From Pachypanchax playfairii (Eukaryota; Chordata; Actinopteri; Cyprinodontiformes; Aplocheilidae), in contig SSNP01000020.1 of the NCBI GenBank assembly GCA_006937955.1, positions 4,492,291-4,556,290 of the forward strand: a stretch of 64,000 nt of DNA. The letters are read 5' to 3'. This document shows, piece after piece, positions 46,040 through 59,189 of this stretch. Position numbers and translations under genes: made by a program. Within the stretch, counting starts at the first letter, position 1; the number at the start of each line of letters is the position of its first letter. Below the pieces are notes generated by a model that searched no databases, was not told the origin of the DNA, and was given only the letters and a program-made list of their open reading frames with translations.

Positions 46040-46540
46040 TAGTGGGATATGACTGGAAAACTTCTTATTGGATGATTAAATTCCCAAACCAGCTCATCCG
46101 ACATCATTGTCAAGGATCAATTCCTTAACAACAAAGTTCCTCATCTCTAAGGCTTAGCCTGGTCTCTCAACTAAGGAAACGTATTACAGCCACTCATATC
46201 TGGGATCTTGTTTATTTTTTGGGTTGTTGTTTTGATTCATGGTCATAGGTGAGTTTAAGATGTGGATGGACCAGTAAAGGAGTATACCTATGCTTAAGGT
46301 AGACATCCCCAACCCAAAGGAAGTATCCCACCTACTTCAGATTAAGAACCATGTCCATAAACCTAACAGGAGCTGTCTCTCACTCTAGATTCCCACTCAG
46401 CTGCAAGTTGTACATCATAGGTTGAAGATACATACAGAAGCACATCATCTGCAAAGAAGAGAGATGCAACCAAGAGGTTCCATAACAAGACACCCTTTTC
46501 TCCACGACCATCCCTTGAGATCCTGTATTTAAAGAAGGTT
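46040..46540. repeat. Decayed LINE 3' region
   Basis: CATATCTGGGATCTTGTTTA, GATTCATGGTCATAGGTGAG and CATCATCTGCAAAGAAGAGAG follow the order of the same fish LINE 3' region seen at 6.7-7.2 kb. Divergence is high and no frame is open. Confidence 0.55.
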
Positions 46541-47465
46541 TGTGAAGGGGAAAGCTTAACTAGACTTTACAAATCATCACAGCTAATAGACATAATTTCC
46601 AAGCATAAAACTCCACCAACAATCCAAATGATTTATATTCGATTCTAATACAAAACCTTCCCTTGTGTTTTGATTCTGCTGGCTGCAGTTTTGTCAAATC
46701 TTCTGCCAGAAACACTTTCACTTATATCACTTTTTTAATATCAAGGGACTTTATTAGTATCTTTTTAAAGTAATAGAATCTTTGTTTAGTGCCTTTCTGT
46801 CTTTAGACTGATTAAATCCACAAGTGACCAAATGCATCCAAAGGAAGAATCTAATGTGCCAGAAAAAAGAGAAGTCATCTGGATTTTTTCCTTAAACAAA
46901 AACAAACCTGATCCAGTTTCCTCAGCTTGAGTACTTGCTGAAAACATTATGTTTCTTCTGTTTTTCCCTAATATTTACCAAAAAAGCACAGCGTGACCTC
47001 ATTTTATTTTTTGAGCAAACAAAATGATTGCTGATCTTTTAAAAATATTTTTTAATGCTGGGTGAAACCTTACTCCCAATAATTCTTACAGTCTGCGACA
47101 CATTTTTCTCTGGAATTCCAGTAATTCATAGCTGCTACGTTTCATGCTGCTTAATGGCAACTAAGTTGTTTTTAATGGACGTTGCCCTTTATAGACTGAA
47201 TAACATTGCTGGGATTATTACGCAATCTGACTAATTTCATATTCTTTCCTTTGGTGAGAGCATTACTATGTAGGCATGTGTCTTTTCCTCTCCTGTTTTA
47301 AAGCCAGTTTTCTTAGTTTGATGTTCTTTATGTAACGTAAAAGAAAATAGACTGGTGGTCGACTCAGTCAAGTGTGTCCTTGAATAACCTGTGCTCACAG
47401 TCTCCTTTATTCATTTGGATGGTTATGATGATAGTTCATAAAGCATTATGGGCAAGTATGAAATG

Positions 47466-47610
47466 TTTGATTATTCCATCCATTTGTTTTCTATAACACT
47501 TAATCCTGTTCAGAGTTACTGGGGTTTGGTGCCCATCTCCAGCGTGGTACAAACCGGAGAAGTTGCTAGTTCATCACAAGGTGGACATAGTCTAGCAGCC
47601 ATGCTTACTC
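47466..47610 (-). repeat. SINE tail fragment, reverse orientation
   Basis: CATCCATTTGTTTTCTATAA, TAATCCTGTTCAGAGTTACT and CCCATCTCCAGC are the reverse complement of the tail seen at 26430-26516. No head is present. Confidence 0.65.
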
Positions 47611-47709
47611 TTAGTTTAAAGGTTGGATATGGAACACGAACACTATAGTAACATCTTGTGTGTAGATGTTGTTTTTATTTTGGTCCATCTATTGTAGCTT
47701 CATCTAAAC

Positions 47710-47922
47710 CAGGGGTCTCAAACTCCATGCCTCGAGGGCCACTATCCTGCATGTTTTAGATGTTTCCCTGTTTCAACACACCTGATTCAAATCCTCTGTA
47801 TTTCAACAAGTCCTTCAGAAGCCTGTTAACGACTTGTTCATTTGAATCAGGTGTGTTGAAGCAGGGAAACATCTAAAACATGCAGGATATTGGCCCTCGA
47901 GGCCTGGAGTTTGAGACCCCTG
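47710..47922. mobile_element. Fold-back hAT MITE, 213 bp, nearly perfect palindrome
   Basis: Arms 47710-47792 and 47840-47922 (83 bases each) are inverted repeats with about three mismatches, around a 47-base loop. Ends are CAGGGGTCTCAAACTCCA and its complement. The flanks ATCTAAAC (47702-47709) and GTCTAAAC (47923-47930) form an 8-bp duplication with one change. The host repeat without the insertion exists at 13890-14075, which confirms the borders. The element has no coding frame. Confidence 0.92.
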
Positions 47923-48159
47923 GTCTAAACTCACTCTGGTTTTTGATCTTCTCTGGTCGCTCCTCTTCTGAGAAGGTTAATGAAATTTCCGGGGCTCTGA
48001 AGCAGCTGCTTGACTTGCAGACTCCATTATTTTGGCTGTGCCAAACGGATTATTTACTGTATTAGGCAACCTGCAATGATGCTGCTATTGGCTGGTAGAT
48101 ATAAACATAATGCCAATGTTGTGCCAGTCAAAATACATATTTTATTATATTTTACTTCA

Positions 48160-48720
48160 GAGATAATTTTAACCCTCTGGGGACCAAGGGTTTTTTGGAG
48201 AAATAAACCTCGCCTGACTTTTTTTTGTTTAAATGCTACTAAAACACCACCTTTCAATGCCCCATAATGTCCTATACCTTGTTTTTTTATTTTGAATTGA
48301 AATATCATAAACTGCTGTGTAAATGAGGCTCCTTTTCTTGAAATAAAGAGTATTAGAATATAAAATACAAAAAAAATTAGGCGAAAATTAGAATATCACA
48401 CTTTATTCAAGAAAAACCCACACTAAATATCAATGAATAAGAAAAAAAAAAAATTTGACAACCGCGCGTCATGCGCAAAAGACAAAGGCTCTGATTGGAA
48501 CACCGAGTTTGACACGACACTGTATCCCTTGTGAATGGGCTAGAGTGATGCCGGAACTACCGTCTGAAAGCTTGGTAAGAGTAAAAGTAAGTTTCTATCT
48601 TCTATGGTTCGGAAGCTATGTTCGATTAAACACAACAAGGTCCCTGGCATCATCGACGATGACGGCGTCCCCGTTGGGTTAAAAGGAAACACTGTACTTT
48701 CATTCTACACTCCTCTAAAC
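48160..48720. other. Probable repeat-rich stretch, family unclear
   Basis: TAACCCTCTGGGGACCAAGGG and AATTAGGCGAAAATTAGAATATC resemble ends of common fish MITEs, but no matching termini could be paired. The stretch 48455-48682 is more GC- and CpG-rich than its surroundings. Confidence 0.3.
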
Positions 48721-51700
48721 ACCACGTGGAGCTCTTATTATTTTAAAATATAGCTTTTTATGAAATAGTTCCATATTCCACCTTTAACTTTGAGTTTCAG
48801 TGTTTATGTTTAAAAATAACTGTGAGGGAAACATGTTTTTTTCCTGCATTCACAGTATAACTTGTGTTTCTTGTATCAGAAAATTTGTAGTCTTGCGTTT
48901 AGAGCAAAACATATAGAAACTCTAATTTTAAAGGGAAAATATGGCCTTAATGCAAATGACCTAAAGCTGATTTATTTTCAAAAGAAAATTTAAAACATGT
49001 AATGTAAGTTCTCCTAAATGATTCCTTCAAAATGTTGGACGACTTGAATGTTTTACAATTGTCTGAATCACATTGACTGCTCAGCCATCATTTTGTTCTC
49101 TACTCATGTTTAGTCTGATCCTTCCATCGACACAGTTTCACTGCTGAAATATGTTTATGCCCATTCTCTCCACACTCATTACATCTCCTGCACTCACTTG
49201 CTGAGGTTTCTGCCTTATCCAAGATGCATGGGGCCTTTGTGTGCATCACACAGATGAAAAAGTCCGCGGTAAAGCTGAAACCGCGTGGAAACAAAAGGAT
49301 TCTTTCTCTGGAGCTCACACATTGGAGCAATCTCAAAGACAGCTGTTCCAGCTCCTGGGTGCCCCAAACCCTCTGACTTCATCTCACTCTGCTCCTTTCT
49401 ATCCTCATCTGTCTTTCTTTGTATTGATTTATGAAAATATCAGAAACGGGGGAAATAAAAGGGCCTGTGGAGGGGTTTGGAGAATGGAAGACATGCTTGA
49501 CACTGCTTCTTGCCACGTTGGCTCTGCCCCTAATTGTGCTGATACTCTCCTATCCCAAGTTTTACCGCTGATGAGGCCACAGACGCACATCAAAGTGGTG
49601 CAACTTTTTGGTTTTTACTTGTAGACAGAAGACTCTGATCACTTGCTTCGTCAATAAACTTTAATTACAATCTTCCATTGGAGAGTCAGTCATTTAAACT
49701 GATGCCATTTACACCTGCTCTTTTAAAGGATGAGTTCTGTTGAAAGTTTTGGAACCAAACCGATCTTATTTGTTGTAGATCTCACTTACTAAGACCTCCG
49801 TTTGGAGAACCAGTTTTACACCAAGCTAATGGCTAGTGGCAAACAACTCAGATGAAAGCAAAGTCCTGAATTCTTTAAACAAGCAAATTTTGTGAACACT
49901 GTTTTCATCAGCATCAGCATCACTTTCATGTAACATGGTTTTTCCAGGCTGCAGCAGCGGTAAGCTGGTGCCACCGCTTATTTGTGGTTGTTAATAACCA
50001 CAGATTTCTATGTAAATAATGGTGCAATTTGAACTTGACAGTAATGTAAATGTTTATAAAACATTGCGCACATCGACCTCTGTAGAGTTGAATTTTGAGC
50101 TGATTGACAAGCTAATGGCTAGTTTGAGTCGGGCCACAACCAAAGTGGATAGCTGCCACCTTAAAACAACTCCAATGCCATTGAATTTTTAAAATGATTC
50201 ATGCTAATGCTACTTTGTTAAACCTTTGCATCACTGTCAGTTTCACGTTACATGATTATTTACATAGAATTTTATGGTTGTTTGCAACCAAAAGTAGCTA
50301 GTTTGAACATTTCCTGTGGAATTAATTTGTAAAGTTGAACTCGAGAGGTTTTGTTTTGGTACTAGCTGTTGCCGCTTGTGGTTGTGTAATTATTTGACAT
50401 ATAACTTTGCTGTTAAATGGACTACAATGTTTTGGTTTTTAAAATAACATTAATAAACTGCAGTAATTATTTGGAGATCAGCATTGTGTTGGGATGACAG
50501 CAGTCTGCTTTGGTCTTGGCTCTGATTGGATGAGCTGTTAGCTCGTTAGTGCGGTCAGGGCGGAGCTCTGTTCTTTAACTGCCCTCAATTTGGATAAACA
50601 ATCTATATGTAAGACAATATATGTTCAAAACGCCACTTCAAAAGATCATGTGTTCTAGGAAATAAAGTAAAATATTTTCATTCGTATTTTTAATTGTACG
50701 TCAGGGCCTTCAGATAAAAAAAAAAAAAAAAAAGAGTCTGGCACCCAGATTCAAATCCAGTCTTTGTAATATTCACATCCAAAAAGAGAAGTGAGACCAA
50801 AGTGAATTACATGTAAAAATAATCAAGCAGTATCTAGTTCTAGATTTGATAAGGAAGCTCCTCGTACCAGGGTCTCTATTTTTTGCTCCTTTCTACATCA
50901 GATCACAAATAACAGACAGAAATCGGGTCAAAATCAGGTCTTGACTTGGCAATTAGCCACAAACCAGCTCAAAACTAAATAGATATGGAGTGAAAGGCAC
51001 TTTCACCCTGGAGTTTGGAACAGCACCGGCTCAGTTACATGGTGGGGGGGAAGGGGGTTAGTTTCCATAAACATAAAAACAACATGAGAAATCTTAATGT
51101 AAGATTTATAGTACTTGTTAAAGGCCTCTGGCAGGGCTGAATGTTATGTGAAAAGTGTAAACACTCATGTAAAACATAAGTAGCTGTGCAGTGAAGCAGC
51201 CTGTGCCAAATGGAAAGGTCTAATGTTTTTTATTTTACTGTGTTTACTGAGAAGCAGCAGCTGATCACAAACCAAACAACAAAACAGAGCTGAAACAGCA
51301 GAAATCAGATCTTTACTGGTTAGAATAAAAACACCTGAATATACTTGTGTACTTTGAAAACATTCAGATTTTCCTTCCACTGACTGTTGGGTTCATAGTT
51401 TTTGTACGCACTGTCGTTAAATTAATTATTTTTTATAATAAAAGAGACTTTAGGATACATTATCCACCTTTTTTATATAAGATGTATGAAAACATCTCAG
51501 TCCACCCATTAACCTGACTGGATACATGTGAAGTACGTTACTTATGCACTTATAAATTAAATCTTTTGCATTGCTGTCACAACAACTTCCACAAAAGTTC
51601 CTTAAACTTGCCCAAAAAAAAAAAAAAATAAACAGTTTTACAGTGTCAAACCCACATATCCAGGTTTTTAGTTAAATAACCAGCAGAAACAAACAGTAAA

Positions 51701-52436
51701 GTTTGTTTCTGAGCCGACGGCGGCAAAAAAAAGTGAAATCTGGGAATCTCAGCATTCCTTCTGAGTTTACGTCTGGCACTCATCAGATGGGATTGTTGGA
51801 TTGTTTGTAAATGGTCAATATCCCATGTATTTATACATGCTGTCAACAGCACAGCCACAAGGCCCTGCCAGCAAAGGGAAAAAAGTGTCAACAAATCCAT
51901 CTGGATAGTCTTTTCAGACAGGTAATATATCCTGAATTTGACACCCTCCTCTTCTCACGCCCTCCACCCCTCCGAGCATTTGCACATGTATCTAGCCACA
52001 ACCAGATATTTCACTTGGAAGACCTTTATGGGTTATGACAGCATTTAGAAAATGTTAAAGATGCGATAAACTCATGGAAAAGAAGGAAACAATAGTGAGC
52101 AAAGACGGAGCCATGTTTTTCCCATTAGCTTTAAATGAGACCTCTCGCTTTTTTCCTGTTTGGAAATGATCCGAGAAGATGCAGTTTGCACTCCTGAGAC
52201 TCTTTAAAGCGCTTGCTTCGAATGTCACGCAGTGGAAGTCCAGCGCGTTGTTACTTGCTGTCAGTTGCACACATGCTTATAAAATACGAATGAGTTAAAC
52301 TTTTAAAAAAGTGCTGACTCTGAAATCTTAAAGTTATTTTTTTCTTCATCTTTCTGGAAAATCCATCAAATATCACTTAAACTGAAATAATAATCAATAA
52401 ATTCTGCAAACTTAGAAATTTTTATTTTTATCATTT

Positions 52437-52463
52437 AAAAAAAAAAAAAAAAAAAAAAAAAAT
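52437..52463. repeat. Poly-A tract of 27
   Basis: Uninterrupted A run. No retroposon body was recognised directly before it. A similar poly-T lies at 60212-60235 and another at the end of the window (63979-64000). Confidence 0.9.
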
Positions 52464-52851
52464 TCTTAGATACACTCCGAAAAGAAGCCACACCCTCTTT
52501 CATCCTGTGCAGATCAAGACATCTTTACCAGGTTCTAAAATTATTCAAACCAATGGTGTAGAAATACAGAGCAGATCCCAATATGTACTTTATAAGTACA
52601 TCAATAACAAACTGAAAAACTAAGTACATCAGTGTTAATAAAAGCCTTTGAAATAGGTGAAATGTAGGTAATTAAACTACATTATAACACTGAAACATCT
52701 GGATAGACGACACACGGAAACGATACGTTTGTTAATCTTTATACGTTTGAACCCATTTGTCTGAAGAAAAAGAAGATTCTTGTGGTTCATTCAGATGTCG
52801 TGTTCTGTAAAGAAGATTCTTTCTCATGCAACCCTTCCAAACAAACGTTTT

Positions 52852-52974
52852 CACTTCACATGGTTTATAAATGACCTTTAACCCCAACTGATGTGCAGCA
52901 ACAGTTGGATCTCTGAGGTCATCACTGAACTTCTCGTGTTAACACACACCTGTAGGCTCCAGACCAGCAAACTG
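52852..52974. repeat. Interspersed repeat, copy 2 (first copy at 5413)
   Basis: Same orientation as 5413-5531 with few substitutions (GATGTGCAGCAACAGTTGGA here, GATGGGCAGCAGCAGTTGGA there). It ends at AGACCAGCAAACTG in both copies. Class not determined. Confidence 0.7.
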
Positions 52975-53719
52975 TCGAAGAACACACACGATATGAAACA
53001 ATCTCACCTAATGATCAGTTAATCAGTGCATTTGATGAATTTCCTTCTTAAACCCAATGGAAGCAGATACGTAGTTTACACAGATTTAAAACTTGTTAAA
53101 GATCAAACCATTTTTATTATGTCCTGATACAAAAAAAAAAACACATCAAACTTTTATGGAAATCTTTATTATCAAAAACAAATATGTAAATGAAGATTAA
53201 AATTCAGAAAACCTTGAACGAGGACTTCAAAGTGGTGAAGATGTTCGATGATACTCAGTCTTTTTGTCTCTTTGTTCACAGTCAGCTGTTCGTGTTCACT
53301 CCGTCTCTGTTTTCTGTAACCAGTAATTTGCAGCCCACTTTTCAACCAGAGAACAAACAACAAAGTGTGCAACCAAACTCTCATTTTGCCCCCCCAACAG
53401 TGCAGGAATGTGATATTTTCATTTATAAAGGAAGGGATTTATGCAGCGATGCAGGGATAGCATGCAGAGACAGTGGATTCTGTTGGATTCCTCCATAATT
53501 TCTTTTTTTTTTTTTAATTTGCATTGCTTCACATTGTCATAAATACCTGTTTTTATAATTCAGCTACACATTGGGTGGTAGAGAAAATATTCTTGGCTAC
53601 AAAAGCGAAGTTGAGAAACAGAGACAGGATCATGATAATAAACCCGAGGGGGTTTAGATGCACGGCTGATGTTGGAGATGAAGAGCTGAATTGATATGAG
53701 CTTATGCCAGTGTTTGGAA

Positions 53720-54178
53720 TAATTAAACTAACGGCGTTATGCAACGTGTTTGGATTTTCAGTAACGGAATAATCTAGTTAATTACAATTTCCAGTGTTCC
53801 AACGTCGTTATTGTTAGTGAACATATAATGCAGTGCGTTATAATAAATCGATAAAACAAACTGCATAATGTGAGAAACACTTGGTTATATGGAGGCTGGG
53901 TGGCTTGGAAAATAAAATGATCACGGTGGTATAGCGGGAGGGCGCTTGCCTCTCATATAGAGGACTAGGGTTCGATCCCTGGTGCTGACAGACCACGTGT
54001 TGAGGAAGAATTTGTTTTATTCGTTTTATTTGCATAGTTCTAGAATGTTTTTTTTAAAGTAACGCAGCCAGTTACTTTCTCTGGTAATTAGTTACTTTTT
54101 TGTAGAGTAATGTAGTTACTAACTCAGTGAGTAACTATAACTAATTACTTTTTAAATGTAACGTTCCCAACACTAGCT
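53720..54178. mobile_element. GTAAC-rich hAT-type MITE with tRNA-like insert
   Basis: The right end TAACGTTCCCAACACTAG and the many GTAACT/AGTTAC words are typical of a common teleost MITE whose end reads CTAGTGTTGGG. The left end near 53720 (AACTAACGGCGTTATGC) is degraded, so the border is approximate. A tRNA-like stretch lies inside at 53921-53995. Confidence 0.55.
53921..53995 (+). repeat. tRNA-like sequence (SINE head or tRNA pseudogene)
   Basis: A box TGGTATAGCGGG (53927-53938) and B box GGTTCGATCC (53969-53978) are both intact and correctly spaced. A T-arm CTAGG/CCTGG and a CCTC/GAGG anticodon stem can be drawn. The ends do not form an acceptor stem of seven pairs and U33 is missing, so this is not a functional tRNA. 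Intact A and B boxes could still recruit RNA polymerase III. Confidence 0.55.
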
Positions 54179-55789
54179 GATGCTAATGAGCTAGCTGACG
54201 CATCATCCACTGCAAAACCTGAATCTCATCAGTCTGCTTCATTACTGTGTTGGTTAAAGGTTTGCATGTTATCCCTGCGTTCTGTAAGAGATCCCTCTTT
54301 TCTGTTTCCACCCACATTTCCATGACAATGTTCAGTAAACTCAAATCGACTAATCTACTATCACAGAGTAAACAGACAGGAACAGACATACGTGTGGCTC
54401 ATGTGTCAAGAGGCGATGAATCGCTGTTTGGTCAGAGTAATGAGCGGGTGAAGCTGAAATGTGTTCACAGAGCAGCTGGTGGAGTGAATATTAACATTCA
54501 CCTCTTCTCCATCTGTTTTACCAGATCTCTTTGTATCGTCCCCAATTTCTATCCAGACTTCTGCCTTCCTCTCTTCTGGACCTCTTCTTCACGTCCCCTA
54601 ACTATAAATAATGCCACCTGTTGGACCGTGGCCTTCATTACACTTGTAGAACTGTAAATCAGTGAAGAAAGGCCAATGAGGGTGCCTGGCACAGGCTAAG
54701 CCAGTCATACCTCTGGCACAGAAAGTTATGTCTGGCACTCACTGACTAATGCATTCGCCTGCGAGGCCAGAGGGAGAAACACGGGAGCAATGAGGCCAAG
54801 GTTAAAAGGACCTCTGATCCTACGCCGGGCAGGGATTTAAGACAGAAAGTAAAAGAGGTTCACGACAATGAATAATGTATCACATCTTTTGTTGTTTTTA
54901 CAGTGCACAGATGTACCGTATACTCCGAGTGTTGATAGTAACAAGGCTCAGCGCAGGAAACGGCTAATAGTTTCACACTCTACAGCAACAGAACCAGGAG
55001 GTTGAGGACTTGAAAGCACGCACAGCAGGACGCGATCAGGGTGTGAGTGATAGGGTCATAGGTCAACTCTCTCAAATAGCCTCGGCGAGTACAACAGGCC
55101 GTCGGCTCCTTGGGCTTTGAAACGAGAGGCGGCTCTGGCTGCTACTGCGTGCTGGAGCAGCTTTCGACATGCCATCAGACACAGTTGTTGTGTCAGGTGT
55201 CTTTATGGGAGAGGTTATTTTTAAGACGATGAAGGAAGGATTTACTTGTGCGTTCAATGACCACATGCTGCTTTCTAAAGTGAAATCAGCAAGTTAGCGG
55301 TGCTTTTGACTGTTACTCGTTCCTGCAGTTTGAGAAATTGATAATTAGCATAAATTAACTGGCAAGTGACAGCTGTGACTTTGGTAAATTGAGTTCCAAA
55401 CTTGGTGTAAAAACATGTGACTGATTAATTAGTTCATGGCTCTTATTTATAAAAAAACAAAATGTTTGTCTTAAGGGAATTTTTCTTCTGCTAATTGCTG
55501 TGAGACAATGAAGGAAACGGCGTGTTCTGTTTTCCAAGTCAATTAGATATCAAAAGTCCCTGGAAGCACAACAGTTAACCTTTATCTCCATCAATGTTTG
55601 ATGAGTTTGAAACCTCCATCAGCATCATGTTTATTTCCTGCTGAAATAAAAGCAAAGCCTTGCAGTGATTACTGGATATAAAAGCAGAAGAATTCCCTTT
55701 GTCCTCATAAATAAATTATATCAGAGGTTTAATTAGAGGTGAAATGAGAAGCCAGACTAGTCTAGGGTTTGAAAGAGTGGCTGCTGCAG

Positions 55790-55942
55790 TACAGCAATGT
55801 GCAAAAGTTTTAAGCAGGTATGACAAAATGCTGCATAATAAGATGATTTCACAAGTATAAACAGTTATAAACAGTAAACGCACCAAATACTGATTTAATT
55901 AAGATTTTTTTCCTCTGCCTTAAACTTTTGCACAGTACTGTA
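55790..55942. mobile_element. Tc1/mariner-type MITE, 153 bp
   Basis: The ends TACAGCAATGTGCAAAAGTTTT and the complement of AAACTTTTGCACAGTACTGTA form inverted repeats that begin and end with TA. That is the target site of Tc1/mariner elements. The interior is AT-rich and non-coding. Confidence 0.75.
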
Positions 55943-56085
55943 CAGTGTAGCATGTTTCAAGACTGTATTTAACCTGTTTCTTCTTTTTCTTTTGGTTTCT
56001 ACAGATGCAAGTCTTCTGTATATCTTATTTTATAATTAACTCTCTGATATATTATGTATTTTTAGGTTATACATGTATATTTAGC

Positions 56086-56651
56086 TTAAAGAGGCCCTTC
56101 CATTAAAAACATTTTTTCTGAGGTTTCTGTTGAATATTTAAGCTCCACAGGTGTTCTTACATTCATAGTGGGTGTGAAAACAGGTCAACAACTTCTCTTT
56201 CAGTTTTTATCTCTCAAACTACGCAGGTGGCAATGAAACCCGAGTTCTCCCGAGTCCGAACAGCCTGTATCTGTTTCGTCACAACTCCTTTGTTCGTTAG
56301 TATTCAGCAGCTCCTGCAGTTGAAACCACGCCTAGCATGCTGCTGGCTAAAAGCTGTAGCATAAGACGTAACAAACAGGAAGAGACTACGTCTGCTGTTG
56401 CCATGTGCAGCGGGGCACAAAACGGTATACCTTGCTCTCATTGGCTAGTTTGTTAGCCAATCAGAGTCCAGCAAATTTGAATAATGAATATGAACGAGCT
56501 GCTGCTTGAAGCCTGACGGACGGAGCCGGAACCACCTGAATTTTAACGCAGACAGATTCAAAGGTCTGTTAATCAGTGTTTCCTAATGTTTTTTAGACAT
56601 AAATGTTTCATATCACAGGTTAATACTTGAGAAATTAAATGGCCTCTTTAA
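56086..56651 (+). mobile_element. TTAA-AGAGGCC MITE, copy B (566 bp)
   Basis: TTAAAGAGGCCCTTCCATTA to GGCCTCTTTAA. It is collinear with copy C at 63343 and the reverse complement of copy A at 28120. The three copies differ by scattered substitutions and small indels; copy B lacks about 20 bases near the right end (TTTGTATGAA part) seen in A and C. Confidence 0.88.
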
Positions 56652-59175
56652 GACTTTTAAAGAAGCAAAGAAAATAGTTGCACGTTATCTTACCTGTGAA
56701 GACAGAAATGTTCAATATCTTGAGTTTTATTTGTTTCAGAGCTTGAAGCAGTAAGTCATATTAATACTCAAACTAATTTAATTATACCTTTTAACAACGT
56801 GAATCAGTTTAATTAAAACCTTCAGAACTGTTAAATTAGGTATAAAGTTTAAAAACAAGAAAATTGCACATTTCTGATATAATCCTAACAATATATAATT
56901 TTCTCTCAATTATAATTAGATTGTGCAGTTGTTATTTTGTTTATTTTGAAAAATTTAAGACAACGTTTTGGACAGCAGTTTGTCTAAAACAAATTGCACC
57001 AATAGGACAATAAAATTTAAACAACCATTATATTTCACAGTTTAGTGTTTGATCATATAGTTTGAGTTATGTAGCATAATATATCATGTCATTTCTTGTG
57101 TAATATTGTATTATTTTGTATCATATATTGTAAAGAAAAGCAAATGGTCCATTTGTACACAAAGTGATTCAGCCCAATAAAATCCAATTAAAGCACATTC
57201 CAGAATGATCCGATTCAAATTTAAATCCAATTGCACAAAGTTCACTTCAAATTTTAGGGCTTTAAGTTCCAACTACTATCTAAATACACATCTTTAGAGT
57301 CTTTAAACAAATAAAATAAGAATTCAGCCTGTATAAACTTAGTTGACCTGTTTTCCCCTCACAGTAAATTTCATAATTGGATTCCTGAGAGGGTTGACGG
57401 CTTGGTGGAAACTCCTGCTGGTAATATTTCCCCCCTGATGCTCACAGCCTAATCTGCAAGGTCTCACCGAGGCTGTTGCGCCTCTGTCCCTCCCCATTAG
57501 AAAAGCGCTGACAACAGACACAAATGACAGCTCCGGAGAGGAGAATTAGGATGGTTGCCTTTTTCTTTCTTCCTCTCCGTTTGGCACGGACCTGAAGGGA
57601 AAGGTGGCAGCCAGGCAGACTGCAGCTGGCTTGGCCTCAGTTTATCTAATCAAAACCTGTCTCTCCTCGCACTAGAATGTCCTTATTTCACATTGGGGTT
57701 TCTTCGTGTCTGACACATGACAGGCTTATACAGGAGAAGTCATTAATTCTGGAACTGTCGACACCTACATCAAAACAAGGGAAAAACGTGGAATAACAAT
57801 ACAAAAACAATGGAAAGAAATTGTTCATTCAGTGATGAATAAATACATTAAATTACTGTTGGAAATTAATATTGAAATACTGAAAGGAGCTATTAGAAAG
57901 GTTTCTTCTCTATATTTTTAAGTCAACATCTGTGTAGCTGCCTCAGGGATACAGTTACAGAAACGGTTAACAGCTAGCTAGCCACATCAAGGCGGAGACC
58001 AAACTGAATTTAAAAAACAAATAAAAAAAAATCCTCAATTCTACTCTAATAAATCTTTTTTAATTCACTGTCAGTTTTACATTACGTCACTCAGTTGAAG
58101 TATCACAGAATTTTGTTAGAAGTTAGAAGTTTTAGATACTGAGCTCAACACAGTTAGCCGCAGAAGGCTAGCTGTGATGCTAGTTTCTGTCGGAAATCAC
58201 ATTATATAATTCAATGTAAATCACAATTTACAGCCTTGTTAAGCTTTATAAAATAACATTCACATGAATCAGTACATGTTTTAGGCCAGTTATCCACTTT
58301 AATCTCGGCCCCCTTTGGATTAGCTGTTCCATCCACATCTGTCACTATGAGTGGTTAAATGTAGGTGGTTTTTTGCAATTCATAATTTATATATATATAT
58401 AAAAAAAGCTGCAGCCATGATGCAAGTTTTAAAACAAGAGTACAGCAAGAATCTGTTGGAATATCAGATACAGCCTGATAGACCGATAGGAAGTTCCTAA
58501 AACTCTACTACTAAAACTCTTAAGCTAACAGAGGAAGAACCTTTTCTGAAGTTTGACATTATAAAAATATATAGAATATAAAATTGCTTTTTGAAGACAC
58601 TGATCAGGACGAAATGTGACGATAAAAGTCACGTTATAAAGTTGGATTTTTTCATTGAGATTTTTTTCTTAAATTAGCCTGCATTAATTGACTCCTTCCT
58701 TTTCGTTTGTTTGTTGGAAACTTTCTGCGCAACAATTTAAGGTTTTTAAATGTTCCATTATCTCCAAATGGGCTGATTTATGTGACTACTTGAATGATGG
58801 TGAACTGGTTTCACTCTAAATGTGTAATCATTCCAAAGTTTAGATTAAAACATATTTCCTGCGTGTTTTAGGTTTGGTATTTTTATTTGAATACCTCAAA
58901 TATGTTTGATCTTGATTTTGGTTTCTGCTCCATCTCATTAGCAGCAACACAGTTTGCCAAACAGAGGCAGTCATGCGGATGGGGGGGGTCAGAATGATGG
59001 GCTTTGTCAGCTCACATTAATCCTGACAATGCTGATCTGAAAGAATCTGCTGCATAAAAATTCCTAATGATCAGGACGCTCATCTTGGTGATAGAAGCCA
59101 CTGTCGATCGTCTTGCGTGCTCTCTCTTTGATGCTATTGAACAGCCTTCAAAGGACAAAATTAAGCATTATTAAC

Positions 59176-59189
59176 ATTCCCATGGCAAC
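59176..59189 (+). promoter_or_regulatory. RFX X-box-like motif
   Basis: ATTCCCATGGCAAC fits the X-box GTTNCCATGGNAAC at 13 of 14 positions. It is deep in the col25a1 intron. Motif only. Confidence 0.3.

Noticed and set aside
49241..49624. 127-codon + strand frame
   Set aside because: No recognisable motif, no splice context, and composition like flanking intron.
57570..57620. Collagen-like codons (GPEGKGG) at about 57588
   Set aside because: No acceptor in the needed phase precedes it, and the Gly-X-Y pattern breaks after three triplets.
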